Below are positions 8,561 to 17,649 of a stretch of 64,000 bases of DNA, one piece after another; position 1 is the stretch's first letter; each line of letters opens with the position of its first letter. Both the position numbers and the translations under genes were made by a program. Source of the DNA: Ignavibacteriales bacterium. Its GTDB lineage: Bacteria > Bacteroidota > Ignavibacteria > Ignavibacteriales > Melioribacteraceae. Where the stretch lies: contig JAIOYW010000002.1 of the NCBI GenBank assembly GCA_021740915.1, positions 62,001-126,000 on the forward strand, read 5' to 3'. Below the pieces are notes generated by a model, which was not told where the DNA came from, ran no database searches, and worked only from the letters and a program-made list of their open reading frames with translations.

Positions 8561-10033
8561 CTATGAGTTTTGAATTAATGGATCAACACTAACGGTCTTA
8601 ATGCGCCGTTTTTCCAATTCACTCCTTATTTCATAAGATCTTTCTTCAGTAATCTTATAAGTAGCAACTGCGTAAATGGCTATTAAGGAGGCAATCGCAG
8701 GGATTCCTGCATCAATCAGAATCATCCAGAAGAATGTGCTTGACGACTGAGCACCGCCAAAATCCACCACAAATCCAGTAGCATTTAATAAAAAGCCTGA
8801 AAGCCCAAACGCTAATGCCATGCCGAGTTTCACCATCCACCAATAAATAGATCCGAACATGCCCTCGCGCCTTTCTCCCGTCTCAAGTTCATCAAGATCA
8901 CAAACATCCGCAACCATTGATCCCATAAGCGTAAAAAGAGCACCCATTCCAACAGCAATCAGCGGTGCAGGAAGCAGCACTTTCCAGGGGACAAGTGGAT
9001 CATAGCAAAACCATTTTAAAATACTGCCTATCAACGTCATTGATGTTGCAATAATAAAGGTTTTTCTCTTGCCAATTCTGGAGGATATCCAGGTTACTCC
9101 GACTATTGCTGCCATGGTGGAAAATGTGGTAATTGTTCCGAACAACCCCATGTATTTAGCTCCCTGATCAGTATCGCCGCCAAATACATAAAAGATTGTT
9201 ATGTAAGAACTAAATGCTCCAACGAGCATTATTCCGTTAAACAGAAAAAATGTGCCGGCACAAAGTTTTAAAAATTCCACCCTTTTAATTGTAATGAGCA
9301 ATCCCTTAAAGAAAAGAGCAATATTGGATTTCAGACCGTCCAAAAGTTTTGTTTTGTGTTTCGATTCACTTTCAGGTGCAACAAAACGTTCTTTGCTAAA
9401 AATTGCCGGCATAATACCAACAACAGCAACAAACACCCCTATTATAATGGCAAGTGTTCTCGCTCCCTGAACAGAGTTTGAGAAAAATCTGTCATTTTCC
9501 ATGATTGCATAAAACCAGGGCAGTGAGATCCAGGCGAACTGGCCCATAAAATTCATAACACCCATCAGACGGGTTCGTTCATGATAGTCCGATGTTAGTT
9601 CATATCCGAGTGCGACCCAGGGTGTTGCAAACATTGTATAAAAAAGATAAAATATTAGGGAGCCGATTAGAAAGAACCAAAAGTAGAACATCTCACTATA
9701 GCCTTCGGGTAACTGCCACATTAGTGCAAAAACTAACCCGACAAAGATAGCCCCGAAAAATATATATGGTCTTCGTCTGCCATATTTTGAACGTGTTTTA
9801 TCCGAGATATAGCCCATTATAGGATCTGTCAAGGCATCAGTAAAACGCGGAATTGCCTGAAGCGTGCCAACCAGTGCGGGATTAATCCCCAGACCAACGT
9901 TCAATACGATGGACATATAACCGATAACTCCACCGAGTAAGTTATTGACGATTGCTCCTAATCCGTATGCAAATTTCTGACCGCCGGATATTTTATCGGC
10001 GGGTGCTGTTTGATGAGTGTCTTTTGGGTTCAT
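8561..10033 (-). CDS. GPH-family sugar:cation symporter (MFS fold)
   Basis: A 490-residue, 12-helix inner-membrane transporter of the glycoside-pentoside-hexuronide family (MelB-like). The family signature is visible at about residues 60-95 (PRFTDALTDPIMGYISDKTRSKYGRRRPYI), with a second conserved region at VADVCDLDELETGERREGMF. Members bring di- or oligosaccharides into the cytoplasm with Na+ or H+. Co-orientation with GH16, GH17 and GH30 genes suggests import of laminaribiose or similar glucan fragments. It is the only inner-membrane sugar importer in the visible cluster. Confidence 0.9.
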   Translation of the reverse strand: MNPKDTHQTAPADKISGGQKFAYGLGAIVNNLLGGVIGYMSIVLNVGLGINPALVGTLQAIPRFTDALTDPIMGYISDKTRSKYGRRRPYIFFGAIFVGLVFALMWQLPEGYSEMFYFWFFLIGSLIFYLFYTMFATPWVALGYELTSDYHERTRLMGVMNFMGQFAWISLPWFYAIMENDRFFSNSVQGARTLAIIIGVFVAVVGIMPAIFSKERFVAPESESKHKTKLLDGLKSNIALFFKGLLITIKRVEFLKLCAGTFFLFNGIMLVGAFSSYITIFYVFGGDTDQGAKYMGLFGTITTFSTMAAIVGVTWISSRIGKRKTFIIATSMTLIGSILKWFCYDPLVPWKVLLPAPLIAVGMGALFTLMGSMVADVCDLDELETGERREGMFGSIYWWMVKLGMALAFGLSGFLLNATGFVVDFGGAQSSSTFFWMILIDAGIPAIASLIAIYAVATYKITEERSYEIRSELEKRRIKTVSVDPLIQNS

Positions 10034-10104
10034 TAACTCTCCTAAAATCTTGATCTAAATTCAGAGTAATTTTTCATTTCAACTTCAGTTATTCTTCAAT
10101 TTGA

Positions 10105-10923
10105 TTAGGATCCCTTATAAACTCTAACGTAATCAACAATCATACTCTGCGGAAATGAAGTCTGGCTGGTAGGAAACCCGACATAATTTCCCCCTACTGC
10201 AAGATTTAATATGATATAGAAAGGATGATCAAATACCCATTGCCCCGTTAAATCATCCGGTCTTATTTCCTGGTATAAAATATCGTCAACATAAAATCTT
10301 ATATAGTCTTTTCCCCATTCAGCAGCAAATAGATGGAAGTCCACATCAAATCTGTCTTTTTCAAATCCGAAACTTTTTGTAATTCCATTTCCTCCTGAGT
10401 ATCCAGGACCATGAATCGTCCCATGAATCAGATTCGGCTGCTGACCCCTATATTCCATAATGTCAATCTCACCGCATTCCGGCCAGTCAACAGTCTCAAC
10501 ATTTGAGCCGAGGAGCCAGAAAGCCGGCCACAACCCTGGTCCCCAGGGCATTTTAATCCTAGCTTCAAACCTGCCGTAAGTCTGCTCAAATAATCCCTGG
10601 GTTTTTATCCTTGCAGATGTGAACGAGCGCCCCAGGTAGGATTCTTTCCTGGCTGTAATCAAAAGATTTCCACTGCCGTCAAGAGAAACATTTTCCGGAC
10701 GGTCTGTATCGTATTCAAGCTGTGCATTACCCCAGTCTGTTCCAATATCATAAGTCCACTTTAGAGAATCCGGCAATTCCCCAGCGGTTCCTTCAAATTC
10801 ATCCTGCCACACAAGTTGCCAGTTAGGGATCTCCGGTTCATTTGAGTTGTCGCATGAGGGAACAGTTAGAATAATAAGTGCTCCAACAAAAAACATCGAA
10901 ATAATATTTTTAAAAGTGTTCAT
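10105..10923 (-). CDS. GH16 laminarinase lipoprotein
   Basis: Bacterial GH16 endo-beta-1,3-glucanase. The catalytic motif ECGEIDIMEY gives nucleophile Glu152, Asp154 and acid/base Glu157. WPAFWLLG and the C-terminal VDYVRVYK strand complete the fold. A lipobox (TVPSC) follows a short signal, so it is membrane-anchored. I place the start at the ATG at 10923 because a GGGAG sits five bases upstream and belongs to the codons following an in-frame ATG at 10938, which is therefore probably not used. In contrast to the second GH16 (3154-4308) it has few cysteines and the usual bacterial length. It follows the ROK regulator gene after a 51-base gap containing a near-palindrome. Confidence 0.9.
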   Translation of the reverse strand: MNTFKNIISMFFVGALIILTVPSCDNSNEPEIPNWQLVWQDEFEGTAGELPDSLKWTYDIGTDWGNAQLEYDTDRPENVSLDGSGNLLITARKESYLGRSFTSARIKTQGLFEQTYGRFEARIKMPWGPGLWPAFWLLGSNVETVDWPECGEIDIMEYRGQQPNLIHGTIHGPGYSGGNGITKSFGFEKDRFDVDFHLFAAEWGKDYIRFYVDDILYQEIRPDDLTGQWVFDHPFYIILNLAVGGNYVGFPTSQTSFPQSMIVDYVRVYKGS

Positions 10924-10951
10924 ATATTCTCCCTTCACATCTTATTTCTTT

Positions 10952-10973
10952 AATTAACAACATGTTAGTAATT
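10952..10973. promoter_or_regulatory. Near-palindrome between ROK gene and GH16, candidate operator
   Basis: Half-sites AATTAACAACA and TGTTAGTAATT abut and match in 9 of 11 paired positions. The element lies just past the ROK stop codon and about 28 bases before the GH16 start. It shares ATTAACAAC followed by ATGT with the leader of the first gene of the cluster (17435-17448). Control by the ROK protein is inference. Confidence 0.35.
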
Positions 10974-10974
10974 C

Positions 10975-12252
10975 TTAAATAATCACAGCCGGAACAATAT
11001 TCTTCCTCAGAATTTTTGGATCAATAAAAGCCTGTTCTATAGCTAAGGTAGCTGCACCAATAGCAATCCCTTTTGATCCCAATTTTGTAGCCCGTAACTT
11101 TGTTTTGCTAACAGAGCTTACCAGCGCACATGCATCCATAGTTTCCTGGATTGGATTTAATACTAATTCTCCCAGTCTTGATAAACTGCCGCCTATAATT
11201 ATCATATCGGGATTAAGCAAATTGACGAGACTTGTGATCGCACTTGTCAAATATCGGGTGGATTCTTTGACTATTTGAATTGCTAAAGGATCACCCATTA
11301 AAGCGGCATCTTCTATGTCATACACTCCAGGCTCAGAATTAACTAGCGGACTTTCGGGATAGAGGCTTGCAAGCGCGCCCACTCTTTCTTTCAAAGCCCA
11401 GGCAGAAATGACCGTTGCTAAACATCCTCTGAGTCCGCATCCGCATAATCTTCCGTTCGGGTCAATAGGCATATGGCTCATTTCACCGGCAATACCTCTT
11501 GCTCCGCGGTAAACCTTTCCTCCAAAAATATAACCGGCACCAATACCGTTTGATATTTTAATATAGATCAGCTCACTGGCATTTTTTCCTTCACCCCACC
11601 AATGTTCAGCTAAAGCGCCTAAATTTGCGTCATTATCTATATATACAGGAACTCCGTATTTATCGCGTAATCTTTCGAGTCCGCTTTTGCCATGCCAGGC
11701 TGGAATAATGGTCTCGGAGAGGTATTCCGGACGAATAGGATCCACTGGGCTTGGAACTGAAACTCCAATGCTTAGTAACATCTTCGGACCATATTTTAGT
11801 GTAGCCAGACATTCATCACATAATTCATCTATTAACTTCTGCGTTCCTTCAGGATCCTCTCTGACTGCGAATTTTTTTTCCTTCCAGATAAGCAGCTTAC
11901 CACGAAGATTTGTCATGGCCACCGAGACGTGAGTTGCACCAATATCTATTCCTATTATAACTTTTGCATCATCCTGAAACGCGAGAACAATGGGCTTTCT
12001 ACCGCCGCTCGATTCTCCAATACCGACTTCAGCAACAAAACCTGTAGGCAAAAGCTCCTTAATTATTTCTGTTACCGTTGAACGGGATAAATTTAGCTGC
12101 CGGGAGATTTCCGCTCTGGAAATCTGTGACTCACGCCAAATCAATCTAAGCACTGCATCCTTCAGGGAGACTTTGCTCTGTTGATCAAACTCAGTTTCTG
12201 GTGTGCTGTTAATTTTATTCATTTCAGAATATTTTTCCCGATGGTCATTCAA
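10975..12252 (-). CDS. ROK-family transcriptional repressor (NagC/XylR/Mlc type)
   Basis: The 425-residue protein has an N-terminal winged helix-turn-helix (about 30-80, ISRAEISRQLNLSRSTVTEII) and a ROK sugar-binding domain (about 98-400). The ROK zinc site is intact: His260, Cys270, Cys272 and Cys277 in GEMSH...CGCGLRGC. GIDIGATHVS is the phosphate-binding motif. Proteins of this form repress sugar catabolic genes until a sugar ligand binds. Lying between the glycan-binding lipoprotein and GH16, it is the obvious local regulator of the glucan genes. Candidate operators are the palindromes at 17650-17664, 17423-17440 and 10952-10973. Confidence 0.9.
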   Translation of the reverse strand: MNDHREKYSEMNKINSTPETEFDQQSKVSLKDAVLRLIWRESQISRAEISRQLNLSRSTVTEIIKELLPTGFVAEVGIGESSGGRKPIVLAFQDDAKVIIGIDIGATHVSVAMTNLRGKLLIWKEKKFAVREDPEGTQKLIDELCDECLATLKYGPKMLLSIGVSVPSPVDPIRPEYLSETIIPAWHGKSGLERLRDKYGVPVYIDNDANLGALAEHWWGEGKNASELIYIKISNGIGAGYIFGGKVYRGARGIAGEMSHMPIDPNGRLCGCGLRGCLATVISAWALKERVGALASLYPESPLVNSEPGVYDIEDAALMGDPLAIQIVKESTRYLTSAITSLVNLLNPDMIIIGGSLSRLGELVLNPIQETMDACALVSSVSKTKLRATKLGSKGIAIGAATLAIEQAFIDPKILRKNIVPAVII

Positions 12253-12259
12253 TAATCAT

Positions 12260-14194
12260 TTACTTATGAAATAATATATTGTCAACATATACTGTATTTG
12301 GATCCCCGACAATGATCATTTGAGCCAGATGTGATTTCGTAGTCAATGCCGTGAAATTTGTTAATGGAATATCAAACCTAACCCAACTTCCCGTTGCTAA
12401 GGCGGGAGTTGAATTTGCATCGAATGTAAGCTCATGCTCCACATCATCCCCTCCTCCGTATGCTCCATCGGCACCAAAATCAACAAGTTTTATCTTGAAG
12501 GTTGCCGGGAGTGCTGTAGCGTCGGGAGTCCAGATATCCATAAAGAAATTTGTCATCGTTGATGCATCAATTGTCTGGGTCGTAAATTCGATTCCGGCAA
12601 ATACCAGATTAGAATATTTTTTTACATTATTACCCGAAATCTGAACATCTGAAACATCAGCCTGATCCCATGTTGCAGACCAGGTATCCACAGTAACATT
12701 TGAGTATGAATTACTGAACAGGGATATTACATTGCCTGCAGGGAAAGTAGGAGCAGGTGCCGGTGCTGTCGGGACAGAAGGAGTGGTTCCGCCGGTTTTG
12801 TAGAAATAAACATTATCCACGTAAACTGTATTCGGGTCTCCGGATATCACGAGCTGGGCTAAATGTGCTTTTGTTGTAAGTCCTGAAAACGCAGATAAAG
12901 GAACATCGAGCTGTACCCATTGTTCAGTTTTCAGACCGGGATTGGTGTTTGCCGTAAATGTCAGTTCATGGGAAACATCATCGCCCCCATCAAACACACC
13001 ATTAGCGCCGAAATCAACTAAAAGCACCTTAAAAGCTGAAGGCATAGTTGTGGGATCAGGAGTCCAGATATCCATATGAAAACGAGTCATTGCCGAAGCA
13101 TCAATCGTCTGTGACGAAAACTCAATTCCATTAAAGTTAAGATCAGTATAGAGTTTTACTGCATCACCCTCAATCTGAATATCCTGCAGAATAGCGGTTG
13201 AATACAGCCAGCCAGTAGCCCAGGTATCAACAGGAACATTTGTATAAACATCGCTGAATAATGAGATTACATCAGTGGCTGGAATTGTTGGAACAGGAGC
13301 CTTTTCCGGTAGTATTTCTACATTTACAGTTATTGATCCGGCGGCGGCCAATGTACCAAATTTTGCCGTGATTATTGCTGTTCCTAATCCGAGGACAGCG
13401 ATCTGACCATTTCCATTGACAGTGGCAACAGCTTCATCGGAAGAAAAGTATGTGAAATAACCAGGTGATACATCAATTCGCTGGTCAACACCATCAGGCA
13501 TATTAAAAGAAATGTAGGTGCCGCCAATAGTCAGTGTCTGCCCAATTATTCCGGTCGTAGTCTGATTCTGTTTATTTAATATGGCTGGATCGGGATGAGC
13601 GATAGTTCCAAGTTTTTCAAATTTAACTTCGTCAAACCAGATAGTATAACCTGCATTGTTTTCGGGACCCTCAGAATAGAAAAACATCCCTCTTTCCGCA
13701 GTGAACTTTGAAGGATCAGGTATTGGGATAATATATTTTTTCCAGTTTGTGTTAACTGCTAATCCGGAGATTGTCGCTTGGTTCGCAGATAACCCCAAAT
13801 CATTACCGATACCAACTACATCAATTGAGGCTGATTGACTGGCTTTTGCCCAGAATGTCAGTGCATCATAACCGGAGAGGTCTCGGCCTGTACTGGTAAA
13901 ATAAACACCACCTGCATATGCGCCCTGAGGATCTTCATAATCCGGGACGTCAATACGCATAGAGGAGGTTCCACTATATTTTACATCATTATCCACATCA
14001 AACGCAGTAACTTTGGAGCCGCCAAATGCGGCATAATTCAGACCTGAACTGAATCCGTCAATAAAGACCTCGGCAATAACCGGATAAGTCGCAGGCTCTA
14101 AGATCTCAATGTCCCTCTCACAACTCGTAAAGAGAAACGCTGCCATGATTGTGAAGATTGTCAGTGTCGAATAAATAATATTTCGTTTTTTCAT
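12260..14194 (-). CDS. Multi-domain surface glycan-binding lipoprotein
   Basis: The 644-residue protein starts with a lipoprotein signal (lipobox FTSC). An N-terminal carbohydrate-binding-like beta-sandwich follows (about 45-195, RDLSGYDALTFWAKAS... IWFDEVKFEKLG), then a bacterial Ig-like BIG2-type domain (about 215-300, DEAVATVNGNGQIAVLGLGTAIITA). Two tandem copies of the VISLFS/DTW module complete it (about 305-470 and 485-644). No catalytic motif is seen. Being second in the operon, just downstream of the glycosidase-barrel fusion, it looks like the surface glycan-binding protein of the locus, replacing the SusD/SGBP pair of classical Bacteroidota loci. The same module recurs in the T9SS cargo at 537-1919. 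Confidence 0.8.
   Translation of the reverse strand: MKKRNIIYSTLTIFTIMAAFLFTSCERDIEILEPATYPVIAEVFIDGFSSGLNYAAFGGSKVTAFDVDNDVKYSGTSSMRIDVPDYEDPQGAYAGGVYFTSTGRDLSGYDALTFWAKASQSASIDVVGIGNDLGLSANQATISGLAVNTNWKKYIIPIPDPSKFTAERGMFFYSEGPENNAGYTIWFDEVKFEKLGTIAHPDPAILNKQNQTTTGIIGQTLTIGGTYISFNMPDGVDQRIDVSPGYFTYFSSDEAVATVNGNGQIAVLGLGTAIITAKFGTLAAAGSITVNVEILPEKAPVPTIPATDVISLFSDVYTNVPVDTWATGWLYSTAILQDIQIEGDAVKLYTDLNFNGIEFSSQTIDASAMTRFHMDIWTPDPTTMPSAFKVLLVDFGANGVFDGGDDVSHELTFTANTNPGLKTEQWVQLDVPLSAFSGLTTKAHLAQLVISGDPNTVYVDNVYFYKTGGTTPSVPTAPAPAPTFPAGNVISLFSNSYSNVTVDTWSATWDQADVSDVQISGNNVKKYSNLVFAGIEFTTQTIDASTMTNFFMDIWTPDATALPATFKIKLVDFGADGAYGGGDDVEHELTFDANSTPALATGSWVRFDIPLTNFTALTTKSHLAQMIIVGDPNTVYVDNILFHK
12263..12740 (-). 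repeat. Copy 3 (C-terminal) of the VISLFS/DTW module
   Basis: Encodes VISLFSNSY to DPNTVYVDNILFHK at the end of the lipoprotein. It is closer to the copy at 841-1317 than to its own neighbour: both share TWDQAD-type, FKIKLVDFGADG and GGDDVEHELTFDANSTP strings. This suggests exchange between the two genes. Confidence 0.75.
12797..13282 (-). repeat. Copy 2 (middle) of the VISLFS/DTW module
   Basis: Encodes VISLFSDVY to DPNTVYVDNVYFYK in the middle of the lipoprotein, separated from copy 3 by a Pro/Thr/Ala-rich linker. It is the most diverged of the three copies (ATGWLYSTAILQD in place of the WDQAD segment). Confidence 0.75.
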
Positions 14195-14218
14195 TAGAAA
14201 CTCAGCTAATTATTTTAA

Positions 14219-17200
14219 TTACATACCAAGGTTGAAATGTAAATATGATCGTATTTCCCATTCATTGCCATCTGCAAAACCGGGTGCTTCAGGATCACAA
14301 ACAAGTTCTCCGTTCACATTCAGAATTTGTGTGGGGCAATATCTTGGGGAGTATTTATCAAGAGAGCGCCAGGTTGAAATAATTCCAAGTCTGGTTTGGG
14401 GTAGATTAAACCAATCAGGCATTCCCAATTGGGTAGAGACATCCAATACGAATTGGAGTGGATAAGTCAGGTTAAAATCCCTGTGATAATCATATGGTCC
14501 CCAATCATTCACTTTGGCTTGGGTAATGATCTTTATTTTATTCATTACAAAACGAATATCACCGCCGTATCGGTGAATAAGTCTCGTGTCACTTCCGTTC
14601 GGTTCACCTAATCCAGCATAAAGGTTAGCGATGAAGCCAAAATCACGCCACAATTTTGATACGATTCGGCTATGAACTTCCCATAAGTCACGAGCAGGAG
14701 GCGCACCCGGGAAAGCAAAAATTGTTCTGCCATCAGCTAATATTCCAATTGCTGCATCCCTGGTTGTAGGCTGATGTCTGAAAACTATCCCGCCGCTTAT
14801 TGCAAACCTGGCATCTTCACGTGTATCACTGTCCCAAGCATACATCCAGGTAGCAGGAGTTGGATCATAGGTCACAAGTATTTCACCGGCTGTCGTTTCA
14901 CGATTCCCTCTGACCGCAAAAGGATCGGAAAGTATATTACGAGGTCTGCCAGGTGCCGGAACCGTATTCGGAATAGGTCCTTCAATAGGCTTTTGCCACA
15001 TAAAATTAGGTGCTATCTGGAAATCTCCCATTATTACTGCCAATCCGGTAAGAATACTGTATTGATTTCCGATTCCACTATTCTTCAGTCTCCAGCCAGT
15101 GAAAGTTAGCGATTGATTTACACCGCCATCCGCAACTAATCCCTGCACTCCTCCTTCGGCATACCAGTTCCATCTTCCGCTTGACATAGTAATCTTGAGT
15201 TTACCGCCGAAAGCATCACTTTCTTTTATTTGATCCTGCAGAATCCTGTAATTTCCTTCACTTCCAGCAGCAATCTGGAAAGTTTCACCCTTCTTTGTAC
15301 TTCCTGACCAAATACCCCCAACTTCGAAACCAAATAATCCATATTTGGTGGCAAGGTGTATTGTAGCCCTTCTTGTTGGCGGTAGCGGAACCGCAAAAGA
15401 ACTGACAGTTTCGCCCTGCTCATCAAGATCTTCGTGATAAATCATACTTATTTTGACCGGACCGACATCCCTGCTGTATTTTAACAGGATTGCCGGGTTG
15501 GCCCCCCACCACAATTCCGGCCCAAAAGCGACTTTCAAACCACTGAGCTGTTTTTTTCCAGTTATTTCAAATCCGAGAGGAGCATTTCCATTATACATAT
15601 CGATATTTGGACCATAATTGGCTTCGGGATAGAGTCCAAAGAAGTCGCCCTCATAACCCCAATGGTAGTGACCGGTTCTATAAAAACCATCTAAGTTGAA
15701 CCATGAATCTTCCCATGTAAGACTTGCTCTGTAAACTTTTACCCTGTCGAGACTTTCAACATTTATCCGTTCATCAGGAGTAAGAAGTGTTTGGGGTCGG
15801 CCTCTGTTTTCATAGAATATCTCATCAATTGGATTGGTTGGGATGTGACCGAGAAAATTAATTGCAACTTTTCCTGTAATATTTGCCGAAGGTTGTGCTT
15901 CAAATTCAGCATAGAAAGACTGCTTGTGATCAAAACCCAGGAAAGCCGGATAATTTGTACTACCAGCTACTTTTTTATCAGGTGTTGTAATGCTTTCCCC
16001 GCCTGTGTTATAGGTTTCGAATTCCATTCGTAATCCGCTCAACCGGATCGCACTCAGTGTATTTGTTTTTAGCACTGCTGCATCGCCTCTTGCTTTCAGC
16101 ACATATTCGAGCGGAACCAGTTTATCAAAGTGAGATCTAATGGCTGAAGCATCATATTTCTCATCAAAAGGATTAATTTTAAACGCATCTTTCAGTGCAT
16201 AATAAGCCGCCCTGGGATACAGTTGATACAGACCTTTTGCATCAGTCTGCCCTTTCGCACAAATCCCGAACCACTCTTCATTCATGTTGTTTTCGCCTTC
16301 AACATAGTCCTCAAGATATCCACCATTAGACCATGAGGCATGAGTATCATGTACCCGCAGATTGCTTTCCTGGAGATATTTCCACCATCCATCGCTGAAT
16401 TGAAATGTCATACCGCCGATCGAATTACCGGACTTACTCTTGCCATAAACATTTTCAAATATTTCTTTCCAGTTTCCGAGAAGATATTTTGTCTGCATCA
16501 ACTGATCTTCGCGCATTTCTGCAGCATTAAAGGCATCCGAGCCGAATTCCGTAAACATCACCGGCACACCAAGTTTTTCTTTTACTTTTTCAAAAGCATC
16601 CGTAAATGAAACTCCTCTATAAACGTTTGTACCGAATACGTCAAGTTGTTTGATTTCTTCAGCGATTATATCAATAAAAAGCAGATCACCGTTGCAGATT
16701 GCCACCGGATGTTTGGAATCTGTTTTTTTAATTTCCTGAATTGCCTCATTAAACAGATTATACATATGTCTGGCTCTTACAGATTCCAAAGTCTCACCGA
16801 CCGGAATATCTTCGGTCTCTGAACCACCCCAGAAAAGCCCGTAATTATTTTCATTCCCAAGCAGCCACATCAACAATCCGGGAACATTTCTAAACTCCTC
16901 AACAAGGTCCTTCACCTCAGTCAGAAGTTGAGCTCTCGACGGACTATCGGCGTAATCAGTATTGGATATGTAAACTCCGTCAACTGTTACTCCATAACGC
17001 CCAAATGAGTGGTTCAGGACTGTGTAAATCCCAAAGTTTTTATAAATATACTCTACCCACTTTGGCTGAACACCAGCATAAAGCCTGATCACGTTTACAC
17101 CCATATTCTTCAGCAGTGTCATTTCTCTGTCGAGTGCATTTCTAATCAGGTCATCGTTTTGTGACCAAAGGCTATATGAGTAATTTTCACCTATTGGGAA

Positions 17201-17374
17201 GTAATCCCAGTTCATGCCGATTACCATGAAGTCTTTGCCGTTTACTACCAACTTCGATCCGTTTTGATCGTTTAATACTTTCACACGATCCACTTGTGCA
17301 TAAACTGCTGAAAAGGACAATAAAAATGCAATGATCAGCAGCCTGGATCGAGTTTTAGTTTTGATTAAGGTCAT
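14219..17374 (-). CDS. Exported clan GH-A glycosidase fused to a predicted outer-membrane beta-barrel
   Basis: The 1,051-residue protein has a signal peptide cut near AVYAQ and a TIM-barrel glycosidase domain (about 30-415). It carries the clan GH-A pair Glu175 (LLGNENN) as likely acid/base and Glu276 (FTEFGSD) as likely nucleophile, about 100 residues apart. The overall sequence recalls the GH2 TIM barrel. From about 425 to the end the sequence is built of alternating polar/aromatic strands separated by turns (such as WEDSWFNLDGFYRTGHYHWGYEG), ending EIRSYLHFNLGM. I read this as an outer-membrane barrel. AGGAGG lies five bases before the ATG. It is the first gene after the strong promoter, so it is probably the key outer-membrane component of the glucan locus. 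The barrel call is from pattern, not computed. Confidence 0.75.
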   Translation of the reverse strand: MTLIKTKTRSRLLIIAFLLSFSAVYAQVDRVKVLNDQNGSKLVVNGKDFMVIGMNWDYFPIGENYSYSLWSQNDDLIRNALDREMTLLKNMGVNVIRLYAGVQPKWVEYIYKNFGIYTVLNHSFGRYGVTVDGVYISNTDYADSPSRAQLLTEVKDLVEEFRNVPGLLMWLLGNENNYGLFWGGSETEDIPVGETLESVRARHMYNLFNEAIQEIKKTDSKHPVAICNGDLLFIDIIAEEIKQLDVFGTNVYRGVSFTDAFEKVKEKLGVPVMFTEFGSDAFNAAEMREDQLMQTKYLLGNWKEIFENVYGKSKSGNSIGGMTFQFSDGWWKYLQESNLRVHDTHASWSNGGYLEDYVEGENNMNEEWFGICAKGQTDAKGLYQLYPRAAYYALKDAFKINPFDEKYDASAIRSHFDKLVPLEYVLKARGDAAVLKTNTLSAIRLSGLRMEFETYNTGGESITTPDKKVAGSTNYPAFLGFDHKQSFYAEFEAQPSANITGKVAINFLGHIPTNPIDEIFYENRGRPQTLLTPDERINVESLDRVKVYRASLTWEDSWFNLDGFYRTGHYHWGYEGDFFGLYPEANYGPNIDMYNGNAPLGFEITGKKQLSGLKVAFGPELWWGANPAILLKYSRDVGPVKISMIYHEDLDEQGETVSSFAVPLPPTRRATIHLATKYGLFGFEVGGIWSGSTKKGETFQIAAGSEGNYRILQDQIKESDAFGGKLKITMSSGRWNWYAEGGVQGLVADGGVNQSLTFTGWRLKNSGIGNQYSILTGLAVIMGDFQIAPNFMWQKPIEGPIPNTVPAPGRPRNILSDPFAVRGNRETTAGEILVTYDPTPATWMYAWDSDTREDARFAISGGIVFRHQPTTRDAAIGILADGRTIFAFPGAPPARDLWEVHSRIVSKLWRDFGFIANLYAGLGEPNGSDTRLIHRYGGDIRFVMNKIKIITQAKVNDWGPYDYHRDFNLTYPLQFVLDVSTQLGMPDWFNLPQTRLGIISTWRSLDKYSPRYCPTQILNVNGELVCDPEAPGFADGNEWEIRSYLHFNLGM

Positions 17375-17422
17375 GAAAACCTCCTTACAATATGAGACAC
17401 GTAAGTTTTATTAATGGATAAT

Positions 17423-17440
17423 GTTAATGAACTCATTAAC
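17423..17440. promoter_or_regulatory. Perfect palindrome in the glucan-operon leader, candidate operator
   Basis: GTTAATGA-AC-TCATTAAC is a perfect 8+2+8 inverted repeat, 48 bases upstream of the first gene's start codon and inside the predicted transcript. It could be a repressor site (ROK or LacI type) or an RNA hairpin near the ribosome site. Confidence 0.45.
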
Positions 17441-17649
17441 AACGATGTCATTAAAGCGTTTTAATCTGATTTCTTAACAGACCTGGAGTTTTTAAAACTA
17501 AAATGATTCATCCTCTTCTCTCATCCAGGTAAATTGCTTTCAACATACACAACAATTAAAATTCTTTAACGGCATTTTAAGCATCCAGCTTTGTTTCAAA
17601 ATATGTGCGAAAACAAAAATTTTGAAATTGAACCCTAAGAAAAAACTTA

